From the NCBI RefSeq assembly GCF_000346465.2, contig NC_034010.1:20800335-20864334 (forward strand): a DNA stretch of 64,000 nucleotides, read 5' to 3'. Each line of letters opens with the position of its first letter. Position 1 is the stretch's first letter. This document shows positions 1 through 11,105 of the stretch, one piece after another. A program made the translations under genes and the position numbers. The DNA is from Prunus persica. Taxonomy: Eukaryota; Streptophyta; Magnoliopsida; Rosales; Rosaceae. A model generated the notes under the pieces. It did not search any database, was not told the origin of the DNA, and saw nothing but the letters and a program-made list of their open reading frames with translations.

Positions 1-350
1 AGTGGAAAAAATAATTTACAAAGTTAGCTCAAAATCCGGCCCCGCTCGATGATTAGCCCCAATTGGCTTGGTCTGCTCTAAGATTGAGTAGGACTTGAGC
101 AAAGTGTTTGAAATCTTGAATTAAGTTCATATTGTATAAAAATTTGTTACAAAAAGATATAAAAAAAAACTTAGGAAAAAAGAAAAAAGGCCCGGCCCTT
201 CAAGGCCTATGCGCGGCCTGGTTTGGCCCAGCCCACGAAGCCCGTTTAGACCCAACCTAATAAACAGGCTGAGTTTTGACCTTTGAAACCTTGATCCGGC
301 CTGAAAAATGAAAAAAAGCCCGAAAGGCCCGGCCTCAAATATTTGTTGTC
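1..350. repeat. Dispersed repeat fragment rich in GGCCCGGCC/GCCCGG motifs
   Basis: AT-rich sequence alternates with GC-rich words (ggcccggccc, gcgcggcctgg, aggcccggcct near 190-335), a composition typical of non-autonomous plant repeats and unlike the flanking DNA. No coding frame is visible. The element runs off the left edge, so its class cannot be settled. The call rests on composition and general familiarity with such repeats. Confidence 0.4.
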
Positions 351-359
351 TCTATTGTT

Positions 360-720
360 CGTGTTCAAATTTCCTTCTTATTATATATGTTGTTGTAAAG
401 AAAGTAATGGAGCTCACATAAAGAAAAGAAGGAAATAATATTCAAAAAGCTTAATGATGATATTGGAACTTAATGATGATGTTGGAAGCCATCCAATTTG
501 CATATAAATAGACTTTCCATTGCTTAGCAAAACACTCCAACGAAGAAGAGAGGAAAGAAAGGAAGAGTGAGAGGAAAGAAGAGAGAGTGTGAAATCTGAG
601 TATCAGTGAGTTCTATCTAAGAGAATTTTGTCAGTGTAAACACCAGAAAAACAAATATAATTCTACTCTCAATATTCAGTGGCACTTTTCGTACTCTGAT
701 TATTTTATTTTTATAACATA
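360..720 (+). mobile_element. Possible solo LTR or LTR fragment (Copia-like)
   Basis: A TATA-box-like tataaatag at about 505-513 is followed by a purine-rich leader and a segment around 600-700 resembling the R/U5 part of plant Copia LTRs. A short direct duplication (cttaatgatgatattggaa / cttaatgatgatgttggaa) lies near 450-487. No gag-pol frame, primer-binding site or polypurine tract accompanies it, and no target duplication was identified. A native promoter fragment is the alternative. Confidence 0.3.
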
Positions 721-1084
721 TGTTTATTTATTTTCACAAATGTTTAACATCAAACCCTACAAAAATGGGCACAAGTTATGCCTCTCACTCTCAAATTCTT
801 GTTCATCCTATCTTTACAAGCCAAAAGATGAAATTCTCAGAGATACAAGCACCCTGTCTGCATCTTTAGCCAAAGGCCACTATTAGATACTGCTCCTAGC
901 TATATATCATCATAACACATGTCTCATTCATGGCTTTATTTTGGGCCATTTCACAGACTATTCACTGAAGCAATGTTCTGCCTTCAGAGACCCAAATTTC
1001 CACTATGCGAATGGGGACCCAAATTGAGTGAGAAGGTTGAGACTTGAGAGCCATTTGGTGAAAATTAAAAAATAAAAAATTTAT

Positions 1085-3010
1085 TTATCTTGATAAGAGA
1101 TCAACCAGAAGCTCCTCCATCAAGAAATCTGTCATGGCAGTCTCAATTTCTAAGGCCATCTCCTCTTGCTCATACTCAAACTTGTTCCACCTCCCTCCTT
1201 TATGCATGTCTCTAACACAAGCTTCCTTCTTGTGCTCTAGCCCCCACTCAAGTTCATTGTGTTCTCCACTCACCCAAGCTTTTGCTTTGCTCACCATCTC
1301 CCATTGAAATCCATCATCAGTTTGATTTCTTTGGACACTCATTTCTTCTCTAAAGAAATCCAACAGCAGTTTATCTTCCAAATGGCCTTCCTCACAGCTG
1401 TCTGGTGATGAGCTAGTTGCTTTGACATAATTCAACAGCTCCATGGCCATTTCTTCATCTTCATCACCCACATTGGCAAGGCTTTGATCAAAAGTACTTG
1501 TAAATGAATCATCTTCATCTTCCCCAAATTGACAATCAAGCACTGAAACTGGACTGTGCTGTTCATCTTCATCACCCAGCAGTATCTCAACCTGCCAATG
1601 TTCACACACCAATCAAATTCAGCACAGTGTACAATTCTTATGAACAAAATTTAAAAGTCAACATTTTAAATTTATGTGAACTAATTAGGCATAGAGATAA
1701 TAAATAAATAATAAAATCCTCTTTTATTTCAGCATTTGCCAAAGTGACAGAAATTGTTGTTACCCAAAAAGGGTGACAAAAACTGTTGCTTTGGACATAC
1801 TTAAATTTGTATTTAAGTACATATTAAAATATCAGATCAAAGTACTTTGGGATCTAAACGTAAATGTATTTTAGGTTAGTAGTAAACTTCTGTTTTGTCT
1901 GATATGCATGATAAACTCTCTGATATATGCTTTAGCCATGGTTCATGGTTAAAGAACTTATTTTTTGCGTCAAAGTTTAGGAGGGATAGGGAGATGCCAT
2001 TAGGATTCGAACGTAAGAGTAAGACGATTAATTTGCAGACAAATGCTCTTACTACTAATCTATGGACCCGTTGGCGGTTCATTGTTAAAGATGACTAGTA
2101 AAAATAGTTCTCCTATGGCCCACCAAGTACCATAAAGTACAACCAAGGGCAGGTCAACCAAATTAATAGCATCAAAAGGACCCTCAACAGCAGACACACA
2201 ATATAAATATAGATGCGGTGCACTAAATAATTGCTCTACCTGGGGTCCCAAAGCAATATTGCAACTTCCTGTCCCTGTTGTTGATGCCTCCTCCTCCATG
2301 AAATCCTTGCCGACACATGGTAAATATTTTTTACCAACCTCCTCATCAGCGTGAGGGTCAGAGTTACTACCAACCAAAGACGGTAAAAACTCTGCGGTAA
2401 AATCACTGTCACACCAGCTTGACCCATTGCTGCTGCTGCTACAAGTTGTACAAGTAGTAGTTGTGGACCCTGTTATGGTGGTGCTTGTGGTACAATGGAG
2501 AGGTGAAGAAGCATAATCCAACGGTGGAGGTGGAGGTAACATTTCATCGCGGAACGATGTCCACCGTATGATGTCCTTGACTCTCACAGTAATTTGGACT
2601 TGGTTTTGACTCTGCTTTCTCGATGAGCTCTGAAATTTTGACTGCAGCAGCCTCCTTGAGAGGCTTCGAGGTAAAAAGGAGGGAGATTTTACCGTGGTAA
2701 ATGGGATGTTTTTAACTGCATTCATGAGGGACTGGAAGGCTGAGATTGTGGTGGAGGCTGCCTTTGATCTGCTTCTGAGTAATTTGCTGGTAATGGTGGG
2801 GTTATTTTTTGAGTTTGAACTTGTTGGTTTTGGATCAAATTCAATGAGGTTCTTCTGGGGACTCCTGGGATTGAATGGTGATCGTTTTCTGGGGAATGAT
2901 TTGAACCCACTTGAAGAACATGAGTTAGAATTCTCATTGAGGAAATCTTTGAGGAGCATTCTAGGCCTGCGCTCTATTGGACAAGGCTTTCTTTGATGCT
3001 GCTGCAACAT
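1085..3010 (-). CDS. DUF4378-like plant protein of unknown function
   Basis: Two coding exons on the reverse strand, 3010..2240 and 1591..1085, join in phase 0 with a CAG|GTAGAG donor and a GGCAG acceptor, giving 425 residues. I chose the start at 3010 (MLQQHQRKPCPIERRPRML) because the Arg/Pro-rich block right after it is the conserved N-terminus of this plant family. The middle is Ser/Thr-rich with short basic stretches. The C-terminal exon is acidic and ends in a helical segment (ETAMTDFLMEELLVDLL) like the end of DUF4378 proteins, some of which (TRM proteins) bind the microtubule-organising TON1 complex. That role is not shown here. An upstream in-frame extension lacks the conserved block and is probably 5' UTR. 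The single intron carries a tRNA-like SINE. Confidence 0.72.
1981..2082 (-). mobile_element. tRNA-derived SINE fragment in intron
   Basis: Read on the reverse strand this stretch has a box A-like TAGTAGTAAGAGC (2057-2045) and a box B-like CGTTCGAATCC (2013-2003). Together they are the internal RNA polymerase III promoter of tRNA-derived SINEs. It lies in the intron of the DUF4378-like gene, in the same orientation as that gene. It does not fold as a real tRNA, and flanking duplications are not obvious. Confidence 0.5.
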
Positions 3011-3219
3011 TTTTTTGTGAGATGAAAAAGTAAAGAGATTGAGAAAATAATTATTACCCAACAAGCAATTTTTGTGGTTTGAGAGCTTCAAGCCTTCAAA
3101 TTGGATGATCCAAAGATTATAGGCAGACTTCAAAGATGAAATGATCAGAAGAGAATTGTGGGAGAAAAGGGTTGGTCTGAAATTAAAGAGTGAAGTGGGA
3201 GAGAGTGAAAGAAGAGAGG

Positions 3220-3245
3220 AAGGAGGAGCTTATATTTAAAAGGGT
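3220..3245 (-). promoter_or_regulatory. Possible TATA region of the DUF4378-like gene
   Basis: On the reverse strand a TATA-like word (TTAAATATAAGC) lies about 220 bp upstream of the chosen start codon at 3010. A purine-rich leader follows on the coding side. It is suggestive only, since AT-rich words are common here. Confidence 0.25.
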
Positions 3246-3249
3246 TTGG

Positions 3250-4995
3250 TGAGCATTGCAATAAGAATATGAAGAAAGGGAGAGGTAGCTTCTAGGTGGG
3301 GATCTCCAGGTAGTTCATGAGGATGAATTTCAGAAAGAAAAAAAGAAGCAATAAAAATGGGGAAAATGACAAACAAGTGTAGGAGGGTGGATGCTTCTAT
3401 TTTGCAGTTATTTTAAGTGGAGGAAGAAAGGACTGGGTGAGTGATTTTGTGAGATCTCTTGGTCATTTGGACTCAGAGGCATGTTTTTTGAGAGAAAGTG
3501 GGTTGACCTTAAATCAACTTGGGCATACTTAATATCTGTACTTGTGAGTTTGATCACATTGTCACATGTAGGAAAAAAAACACTTTTTTTTTTTTGGGTA
3601 ACAAGAATAACACTGTTTTGCTCTCTCCGACAATAACACAATAGCATGTGAGGGATTGTTGCATGAGAGAATCTCTCTCTCACATGTAGGATTGAATTTG
3701 TATTTTGTACTAGCACATTGATTGATTGCATGCTGCTGCCCATAATGTTCTTAAAACTGATCTTATGGCCAATAAAATTTTTTGAAGAGATTGCAGCAAG
3801 TGTCATGAATCTCATGCTTGTTAATTTGAGTATATTTAAGCAAGTTTTTAGAGGAAATTTGAATCAAATCAAGATTAATGTAGTATAATAGGAAAACGTT
3901 CCACACAAATTATATGGCTTTGTTGTGTTATAAGTCTATCAATCTAAATGATTGATTTTGTGGGATTTTGTTTAAATACATAATCTAGATGGTCAGTATG
4001 ATAATTTATCATGAAATAAACATGTCTTGATATAATCTAATAATTAGATGATATAATGGGATGAAGCATGACAACTTGTTGTATAGAAAAACCTGTTTTT
4101 AGGGTATGAAATAACTATATGTCTTGGTATTTTCGGTTGATACTAACACAAAACTTCGTCGAAAGTCATTCTTTTTTATTTATAAATTACGGTATGATAT
4201 AGATGTATAAAAATAACTATTTAACATTATAAAAAACAAAATTTATGTCTACGTATCAAATTATAATTTTTTGTTGTTGAAAAAATAACTCGTTACGAAA
4301 TAAAATAAGGAGTAAAGTATTTTTCATAAGTGTAACCACAAAATCATGGTGGGTTGCAAGCATGGCCACTTTGGCCATTGACAATTACATTGTTGGTATG
4401 ATCAATCCAAATTGGTACAAGATCTTTAAAAATTTGGAACTTGTCCACTAGTTCACCGCCAGGTCATTTATGTGATCACATGTGGCTGATCCTGATAAGC
4501 CTATATGTTACACATGCAATTGGCTGTGGGCCCCAACCATCGGAAGGAGGATCCGATGCTGTGTATCTGATTCCGATCATAAATGGTGGACTCCGCGCGC
4601 CAGTGTCGGCTCCTCTAGTCCACATCACACCCACACGCACACAATTTTCATAGCCGGATTTGCCTAAGGTTGATACGGTAATTTCACCACTTGATCATCA
4701 TCAATATCAAATATGGAATGCCATGAATGAGTTATATTTCTCACCAAATATTCACATTGTCTGCCTCAACTCAACTATCACATAATCAATGGAGAAATAT
4801 TCCCATGGGCATGGTGATGCATCCATCTCTTACGTAACTAGGGCAAAAACAATTAACTTCTCACTGCGAGCTAAAATTCTTAGACGTCAGTCTTAAATTT
4901 CACACTAGAAATCAATTGACTCTTTGGTTTCATAATTTTCACTTTAAATACTAAATTAGATATTTTATGACAAATGACTTTTGATAAGATGAAAT
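3250..4995. other. Intergenic, no gene seen
   Basis: AT-rich sequence between the reverse-strand DUF4378-like gene and the CACTA element. The frames at 3408-3815 and 4441-4667 have neither a recognisable family nor splice-linked partners. The patch at 4480-4670 is more GC-rich than its surroundings but I cannot assign it. Confidence 0.5.
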
Positions 4996-5019
4996 GCGCA
5001 CTACTACAAAAAAGCAAAA

Positions 5020-6270
5020 AGACGACGGTAAATCACCGTCGTGTATTTGGTTTTTCAATGGTCGTGGAATCCACCGTCATCTTTTCCCTCATAAACCACG
5101 ACGCTAAATAACCGTCGTTGTTAAACAATACAACGTCATCAAAAAATACAAAACGACGTCTTTGTACTGCAAAAAGATCTAAAAAAAGCAATCGAGGATG
5201 ATAATAGACGACCAATTCTCTAAAAAGACCGTCGTTAAAAAGGGAAAATATGACACATATTAAGAGAACAAGGCCGCAAGATAGACATACAACGACGACA
5301 ATAAAAATACGCCGACGTTAAATATAATTTTCACGACAATAAAAAATATGACGTCTTTAAATACATTAGAAGACGACGTTATTGATACCTACTACGTCGC
5401 ACATATAAACACAACCGTCGTACAATTAATTTTCCACTTCGATTTTTCGATAAAAGATGACGTGGAAATAGTTGTCAGTGTCATTATTTACGACGTATGT
5501 ATTTCTATAGTAGACGTTGAAAAACTAAACAACGTCAGTTACAAATATATGAGAGTCGTATTAAAAAATTTATACGTCCTATTTTCAGAAACAAACAACG
5601 ACCATAAATATTAGACGTTGTTAAATACAACAACGTCGGAAAACAATAAAAACAGACGTGTTTAGTCTGCTAAAGTTCTACAACGTCTCTTATTTACAAA
5701 AAACCGTCGTGAAATAAATTTTCCACTTCGATTTTTCTAAAAAAGATGACGTGGAAATAGTTGTCAGTGTCATTATTTACGATGTATACATTTATATAGT
5801 CGACGTTGTATTTATATGTATTCATTACTCACGACGCACTTAATAATATAGACGACGTTGAACGTCTAAACAACGTCGGTTCCAAATAAATGAGAGCCGT
5901 ATTACAGAACATATAGACGGCGTAGATTATGATGGGAGCCGTATTACAAATAACGTCGTTTAATTGTTATTAGACGGCGGTTATAATGAATTTCCGTCGG
6001 AATTAATTTCGTTCCTCTTCGTTTATAAAAGAACTTGCGACGTGGAAAATGTATGATGACGTCGTATTTTTTAACGTTCAGATTACATATCTCGTTTTTT
6101 AGACGTCGGTATTATGGGATTGGAGTCGTGTTATTTTGAATTACATGGCGGTTCTTTATCCTTCACCGACGTGATATCCTGAATAATTGCTTCACAATAG
6201 CGTCGTGGTTCTTCATTGTTACGTTGCTTTAAGACGTCGGTAAATATGCTGAATAACTGATTCACAATAA
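5020..6270. repeat. CACTA left subterminal repeat region
   Basis: Dense short ACGACG, CGTCGT, GACGTC and ACGTCG words occur in both orientations. Two longer direct repeats stand out: a roughly 85-bp unit beginning near 5428 recurs near 5718, and a second block near 5519-5580 recurs near 5860-5923. Such motifs bind the transposase in En/Spm elements. The reading frame at 5348-5614 is a by-product of this array and not a gene. Confidence 0.85.
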
Positions 6271-6435
6271 CGTCGTGTTTTATTTGAACGTAGAAAGTGA
6301 AGAAATCACATTACAATATTTTACAAAATTAATGTCATACACTGCCAATTACATAAGCATCATTCAATCCATATATCTTCACACCCATCTCGAATATTTT
6401 GACCGCCTAACTCACCTACCAGTTCATCAAATGTG

Positions 6436-7020
6436 TCAACATTTGGCATCCCCTCTAGTAAATGGCTCACACTCAATTATCACATCACCTAATACTTCAT
6501 CACCAATAACATCATTATATTCTCTACTAGGCATTGATAACACTACCGACCAACCACGATGCATCGGGTCGTCAACAAAAAATATTTGTTTGACTTGAGA
6601 AGCCAAAACAAATTGGTCATTCCTATGTCCAATTTTACTCAAATCTACAAGGGTAAATCCAAGTTCGTCGACTACAAGACCAGAACTATCTATCCAATCA
6701 CACCTAAAGACTGGGATTGTAAACTTTTGGTAGTCAAGGTCCCAAATTTCTTGAATGACACCATAGAAACCCATATTTGAGAGAATTGGGTTTTTATCCT
6801 TGGCACTAGCAACTTGCATGGTATGTGCAAGTAAATAAACTCCACTATTTTGAGTTGTCCGCACATCATCTTGTGCCTTGATATTGAATTTAATACCTTT
6901 AATAAGATAGCTCCTATATAATGGCACTGACATGTTTGGACCAGCTGCTAGCCACCTTAAATTTTCTGATACGCCATGATTGTCTTCCTCAAGTTCACTT
7001 TGAACCTGCAAATTAATCAT
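6436..7020 (-). pseudogene. CACTA transposase C-terminal remnant (DUF4216-type)
   Basis: This roughly 195-residue reverse-strand frame has the WLAAGPN ... YLIKGIKFN ... GFYGVIQEIWDLDY ... FRCDWID ... VDLSKIGHRNDQFVLASQVKQIFFVDDP pattern of the DUF4216 region, which closes plant TNP2-like transposases. It is separated by about 270 bp from the DUF4218-like fragment upstream, consistent with an intron or decay. No complete transposase can be assembled because the DDE core is absent. It lies inside the CACTA element and has no host function that I can see. Confidence 0.85.
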
Positions 7021-7287
7021 ATCTTAATTCATCCTAACATATAAATAAGAAGAAAATTAAAAGAGAAATACGTTATTCAACAACATATACCTTGAAGCGT
7101 AGCCATTGAATGAAAGTGCTATTGTGCTTATCCTGCAGCCACTTTGTTCTCTTTCTAAATTTTGGATAAGCAGTCTTGATGTGGATCATATGTTGCCTAC
7201 ATGACACGAAAAATTCAAGCATTACGGTCCCAAATATATAAGATAAACATAAGAAATAATTTTAAATGGAAACTTAAAGAATAAAAC

Positions 7288-8130
7288 TCATACGTACTCG
7301 ATATAAGGTAGGACTTCCTCCGTATTCTCCAAGACATATAGATGTGCTTGATTCAACAGGTCCTGATCAACTACGCTCACTGTGCAACCTGATAATGGCT
7401 TTGAAACTCCCATCTTTTGGCTTGAAGGCACTCCAACTGTACTAACATCAGATAAATGCTGAGTACAAAACTCTACCGCTTCTTCAGCTATATACCGCTC
7501 AGCAATGCAACCTTCGGGACGAGTACGATTCTGAACATACCCCTTCAGCACTTTCATATATCTTTCAAACGGATACATCCACCTAAAATATACTGGCCCA
7601 CATAGACGAACTTCTCTGACAAGATGTACTACTAGATGAACCATGATATCAAAGAATGAAGGGGGAAAGTACTTCTCAAGCAAACACAGAGTAACTACTA
7701 CATCTTCTTCCAACTTATCTAGCTTGGAAACATCAACAGTCTTTGCACATATAGCATTGAAGAAGAAGCACAAACGAGTTATTGCATACTTTGCAGGCTT
7801 CTCCAAAACAGAACGAATTGCCACAGGGAGCAATTGTTGCATTAAGGTATGACAATCATGTGATTTAAGGCCAAGAAGTCTTGAATCTTGTACAGATACA
7901 AGATTTTTAATATTTGAAGAATAACCTTCAGGGACCTTCATACCATAGAAAGAATTGCAAACCTCTCTCTTCTCTGCTCTTGACAAATTCCAAGGCCCAG
8001 GAGGCAAACGAGTACGTCTTTCTCCATACTCGGGTTGCAAATCAGTTTTGACCCCCATGTTCAATAAATCTAATCGAGCAGCAATCCCATCTTTATTTTT
8101 TCCATCAAAAGAGATGCAAGCCTGGCCTCC
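7288..8130 (-). pseudogene. CACTA TNP2-like transposase remnant (DUF4218-type)
   Basis: The reverse-strand frame shows the end of the tnp2 region and the DUF4218 region: DGKNKDGIAARLDLLNMGV (near 8120-8058), then LGLKSHDCHTLMQQLLPVAIR, FFDIMVHLVVHLVREVRLCGPV, YPFERYMKVLKGYVQNRTRPEG and IAERYIAEEAVEFC. These are signatures of plant CACTA TNP2 proteins. The frame stays open upstream of the ATG to about 8130, where family similarity stops. The N-terminal zinc-finger and DDE catalytic portions that should follow are missing, marking the internal deletion. Confidence 0.88.
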
Positions 8131-8439
8131 ACTCGCTGTCGAAGGAAAGTTCGCTTCTCAGGGAAATCTGAAGATCAGATGTGCCTGATCCTCTGCTTGA
8201 TTTTCTTGCCTAAGAAGATCCGTCGGATTTATTGTGATAGCCTCTTCCTTTATCCGTAGAGCTTCAGAAGAAGAAGATGGGTTTCAAGAATGCGATAAAG
8301 AATAGAAATGGCTTCAGATGGCCTCTAAAGCATGAGCAATTGAATCAGTAGTTTCTGGGAGATATGATGAAGACATTGTCAATGCTTTGAACTACACAAG
8401 TCCTGCAGAAAGATATGTTAAAGAAACTGAAACAACGGC

Positions 8440-9440
8440 GGTTTTCTGTTTTACCGTCGTCTTTTCTCGTCGTCTATATTAAGTTACGATGGCGGTAGAT
8501 TTATAATTACCGACGTAGATTATTTTGTTAAACGTCGTTAAGTGTACTACAACCGACGTGGATTTTAATTTTAAATTATAAATGGAGTTTTTTTTCCCGT
8601 ATTCTTTCAGTTTTAGTTTTCAATTCCAAAGCATGATAAATAGATTTTTCTTTCCCGAGGAAATTTAAAATGAGGGAAATTAATGTTCTAGAATTTGTAA
8701 ACTAACACGACGCAATATTTGCAAATCTGTGTCATCTGTTAAGATTATGATGTGGAACAGAGTTCCATCTGGTAAGATTTCGTAACCCTTGGGATCTCAG
8801 ACAAAACTGATTATGTCGGCGGTGTTCTATATAAACCGTCGTGGTTATTTCAATTCTTGTCATTAAGTAGATCTACCGACGTAGGATAAGAAAATCAAAG
8901 AAAAAAATTGTTAACAAAAATTCTTATTAAGACGACCGTTAAAATTAAAGGTACGACGTATAAAATGAATAAATACGACGATAAATTTTATTGTACGATT
9001 TAAAGATAACGTAGTAGAACTATACGAGAATGACGTCGATATATTTATATTTTCCGTCGTTGTAAATTAATTTAATACGGCGATATTTTGTATTTTAAAG
9101 CCGTGGATTTGTTTGTAATTATACGGCGTCTTATACGAAAACCTCGTCGTGTTATTTTATGAGTAAAAACGGCAGTTTTTATTGAAATCGTCGTCTTTAC
9201 TTTCTACGTCGGTCGATTCATAACTTCTGCCGTTCTTTGTTGGCATTGATTTTACACTGCGGAAATCTGTTTCAAATAGACGTCGGTTGTTTAATTATGT
9301 ACGTCGTTGTTTTTGAACAGCCATTTGAAACTCCATTTTTTAGTTGTCTAAGGTTGTATTACACGACGGTGTTTTTAGAACCGTCGTCTTTTTATAAACC
9401 ACGACGGTTTTCACTGAGACCGTCGTTGTTTTCTGGTCGT
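8440..9440. repeat. CACTA right subterminal repeat region
   Basis: It mirrors the left side: repeated CGTCGT, ACGACG, CGTCGG and ACGTCG words in both orientations, spaced by AT-rich sequence up to the right terminal repeat. Frames here, such as 9237-9458, are fortuitous. Confidence 0.85.
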
Positions 9441-9466
9441 CTTTTTCACTTTTTGTAGTAGTGGCG

Positions 9467-10518
9467 ATACGGACAAAGATATATGGAACGACTTACTGTC
9501 ACAACAAACCCTTTTCACTTTGAATATGTATGAAAACATAATAATAAGATAGAGAAGGGATATAATAATTCCATAAGTTAATAATATTATCCCTTTAATT
9601 ATAGTGTACATTTGTTTGTAGGCCTTTTTAATTAGTTTCATAATGAATTGTCCATGAATTATGTTGAGTTTAGTTTAACTCATGACTTTGTCATTTTCAA
9701 TGCCTCATCATTCATCACTCATCACTTTGTGTTCTTGTCTTAATCCCTATTACAAGGACACAAGTCCCATGCATCCTCACCATTTTCCTTTTGGGTTTTT
9801 TTATTTATTTATGTAGAGTTATCTCTTCATATTCATGGAAGTATTATATCCAAAACTTGATCGTACACAATATTTTATTTATTATTCTCTCTATTTCTTT
9901 TAAGCTTAATTTTCAGGTAACCTCCTAAGCTTCAACAATCTTACAAACAGGCATATTCAGAGCAAACAGGTAACCTCTCTTCTGCCACTCCTCTATGTCT
10001 CTTTCTCCCTCTATATATAATATAATATCTATTTAATTCCATGTCATCCTGTTTTTGTGTACCTTCCATTACTATCTAAGAAGATGTCTTGTGATAATAT
10101 ATACTAAAAGGATCATGCACGTATACACAAAATCATGGGAGTTGTAAAAGAGAGAAATTGAGATATGTAAAGTAATTGGTAACAAGTGCACATTTCTAAT
10201 TGGAATAGTTGATTTTCTAAATCACAATTTAAAGATCATCCACGTAAACCAGTTAGCATTTGGTGTACTTATATTTGTCAACAAATAATGTGTGTAGTAA
10301 CATAATTTAGTAGCACTCGAGAGAACGAGTTAAATCAAAGGCAACCTTTCCCACAAAAAAAGAAGAAGAAAAAATTGAACTCTCAAATTAATTTACTGTG
10401 AAATTTTTCTCTCATCAATATTTGTTTTGGGGACGTAGAAATTTGCAAATTAATATCTATAAAGTATAAACTAATGCAAATAAAGGGGTCCTTTTCTTTT
10501 AATTTTTTAAAAATAAAT
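9467..10518. other. Intergenic, no gene seen
   Basis: AT-rich DNA between the CACTA element and the palindrome array. I see no coding frame of substance, RNA gene or clear repeat. Confidence 0.5.
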
Positions 10519-10792
10519 AGTCTAGCCGTGCGGCTATACTCTGGTTCTTTTTTAAAAAAATAAAAAAATAGTATAGCCGTACGGCTATACTCATTTTTTA
10601 TATAGCCGGCCGGCTATACTCGTTTTGACAAGTGGCGCCGCATTGCTTGGCGGGCGCTAGGCGAGTCTTTACAAATCGTATAGCCGCGCGGCTATACTCT
10701 GATTTTCTATATTAAAAAAGAGTATAGCCGCTCGGCCTTACTAGGGTACTTTGTAAGTTTTTTTATAAATAGTATAGCCGGGCGGCTATACC
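10519..10792. repeat. Array of six dispersed palindromes upstream of GEN1
   Basis: Six copies of a 22-bp dyad lie within 274 bp. Each has a 10-bp arm AGTATAGCCG, a variable 2-bp centre, and the reverse-complement arm CGGCTATACT. Positions and centres are 10519-10540 (TG), 10570-10591 (TA, a perfect palindrome), 10599-10620 (GC), 10677-10698 (CG), 10721-10742 (CT) and 10771-10792 (GG). Mismatches to the consensus arms number 1, 0, 2, 1, 2 and 1. Start-to-start spacing is irregular (51, 29, 78, 44 and 50 bp), with mostly A/T-rich spacers and one GC-rich spacer (10632-10665). The array ends 313 bp before the GEN1 start codon. I do not recognise the family. Confidence 0.9.
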
Positions 10793-11105
10793 CTTTCAAT
10801 TTCCGAGGTCCCTGTACCCGGACTCTCCCTATGTTAGTGTCGGAGGCCCGATTTGACAGGGATTTTTTGGCCAGCCCAAATTCGTAAAGTATTTTTCGGG
10901 CTAGACTCTAGTTCATGTTTTCAACCCAACCTAGTTGTATCCAAACCCAAATTATGTTGAACGGAGAAGCCCATTACTAACAAACAACCCAACGGCACAA
11001 AACCGTCTTGTCGTCTTCTTCCTCCTCCTTCACCTTCTCGGTTGGTACGATGAATGTGTAAGCCGTCTTTTTACTGCCAGACCCATATTTGCAAATTCCA
11101 GAGTG

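Larger units (their letters stand above)
4999..9463 (-). mobile_element. CACTA (En/Spm-type) DNA transposon, internally deleted
   Basis: The left end reads CACTACTACAAAAAAG and the right end, reverse-complemented, CACTACTACAAAAAGTG. A further shared word (AAAAAGACGAC) extends the terminal repeats to about 28 bp. Both ends are flanked by GCG (4996-4998 and 9464-9466), the 3-bp target duplication expected of this superfamily. Subterminal regions (about 5020-6270 and 8440-9440) are packed with ACGACG/CGTCGT words on both strands, the usual transposase-binding landscape. The centre carries reverse-strand remnants of a TNP2-type transposase (DUF4218 and DUF4216 regions), but the catalytic tnp2 core is missing, so this 4,465-bp copy is almost certainly non-autonomous. 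Confidence 0.95.

Noticed and set aside
1981..2082. Functional tRNA gene
   Set aside because: Only box A and box B words match. No acceptor stem or cloverleaf can be formed, so it was called a SINE fragment.
2694..2996. Forward 100-codon frame
   Set aside because: Lies antisense to exon 1 of the DUF4378-like gene and has no family features of its own.
5348..5614. 88-codon forward frame inside the CACTA element
   Set aside because: Made entirely of subterminal ACGACG-type repeats, with no domain and a matching diverged copy downstream.
10519..10792. CRISPR-like or tandem-repeat reading of the palindrome array
   Set aside because: Spacing is irregular, spacers are not unique equal-length inserts, and the DNA is a plant nuclear sequence.
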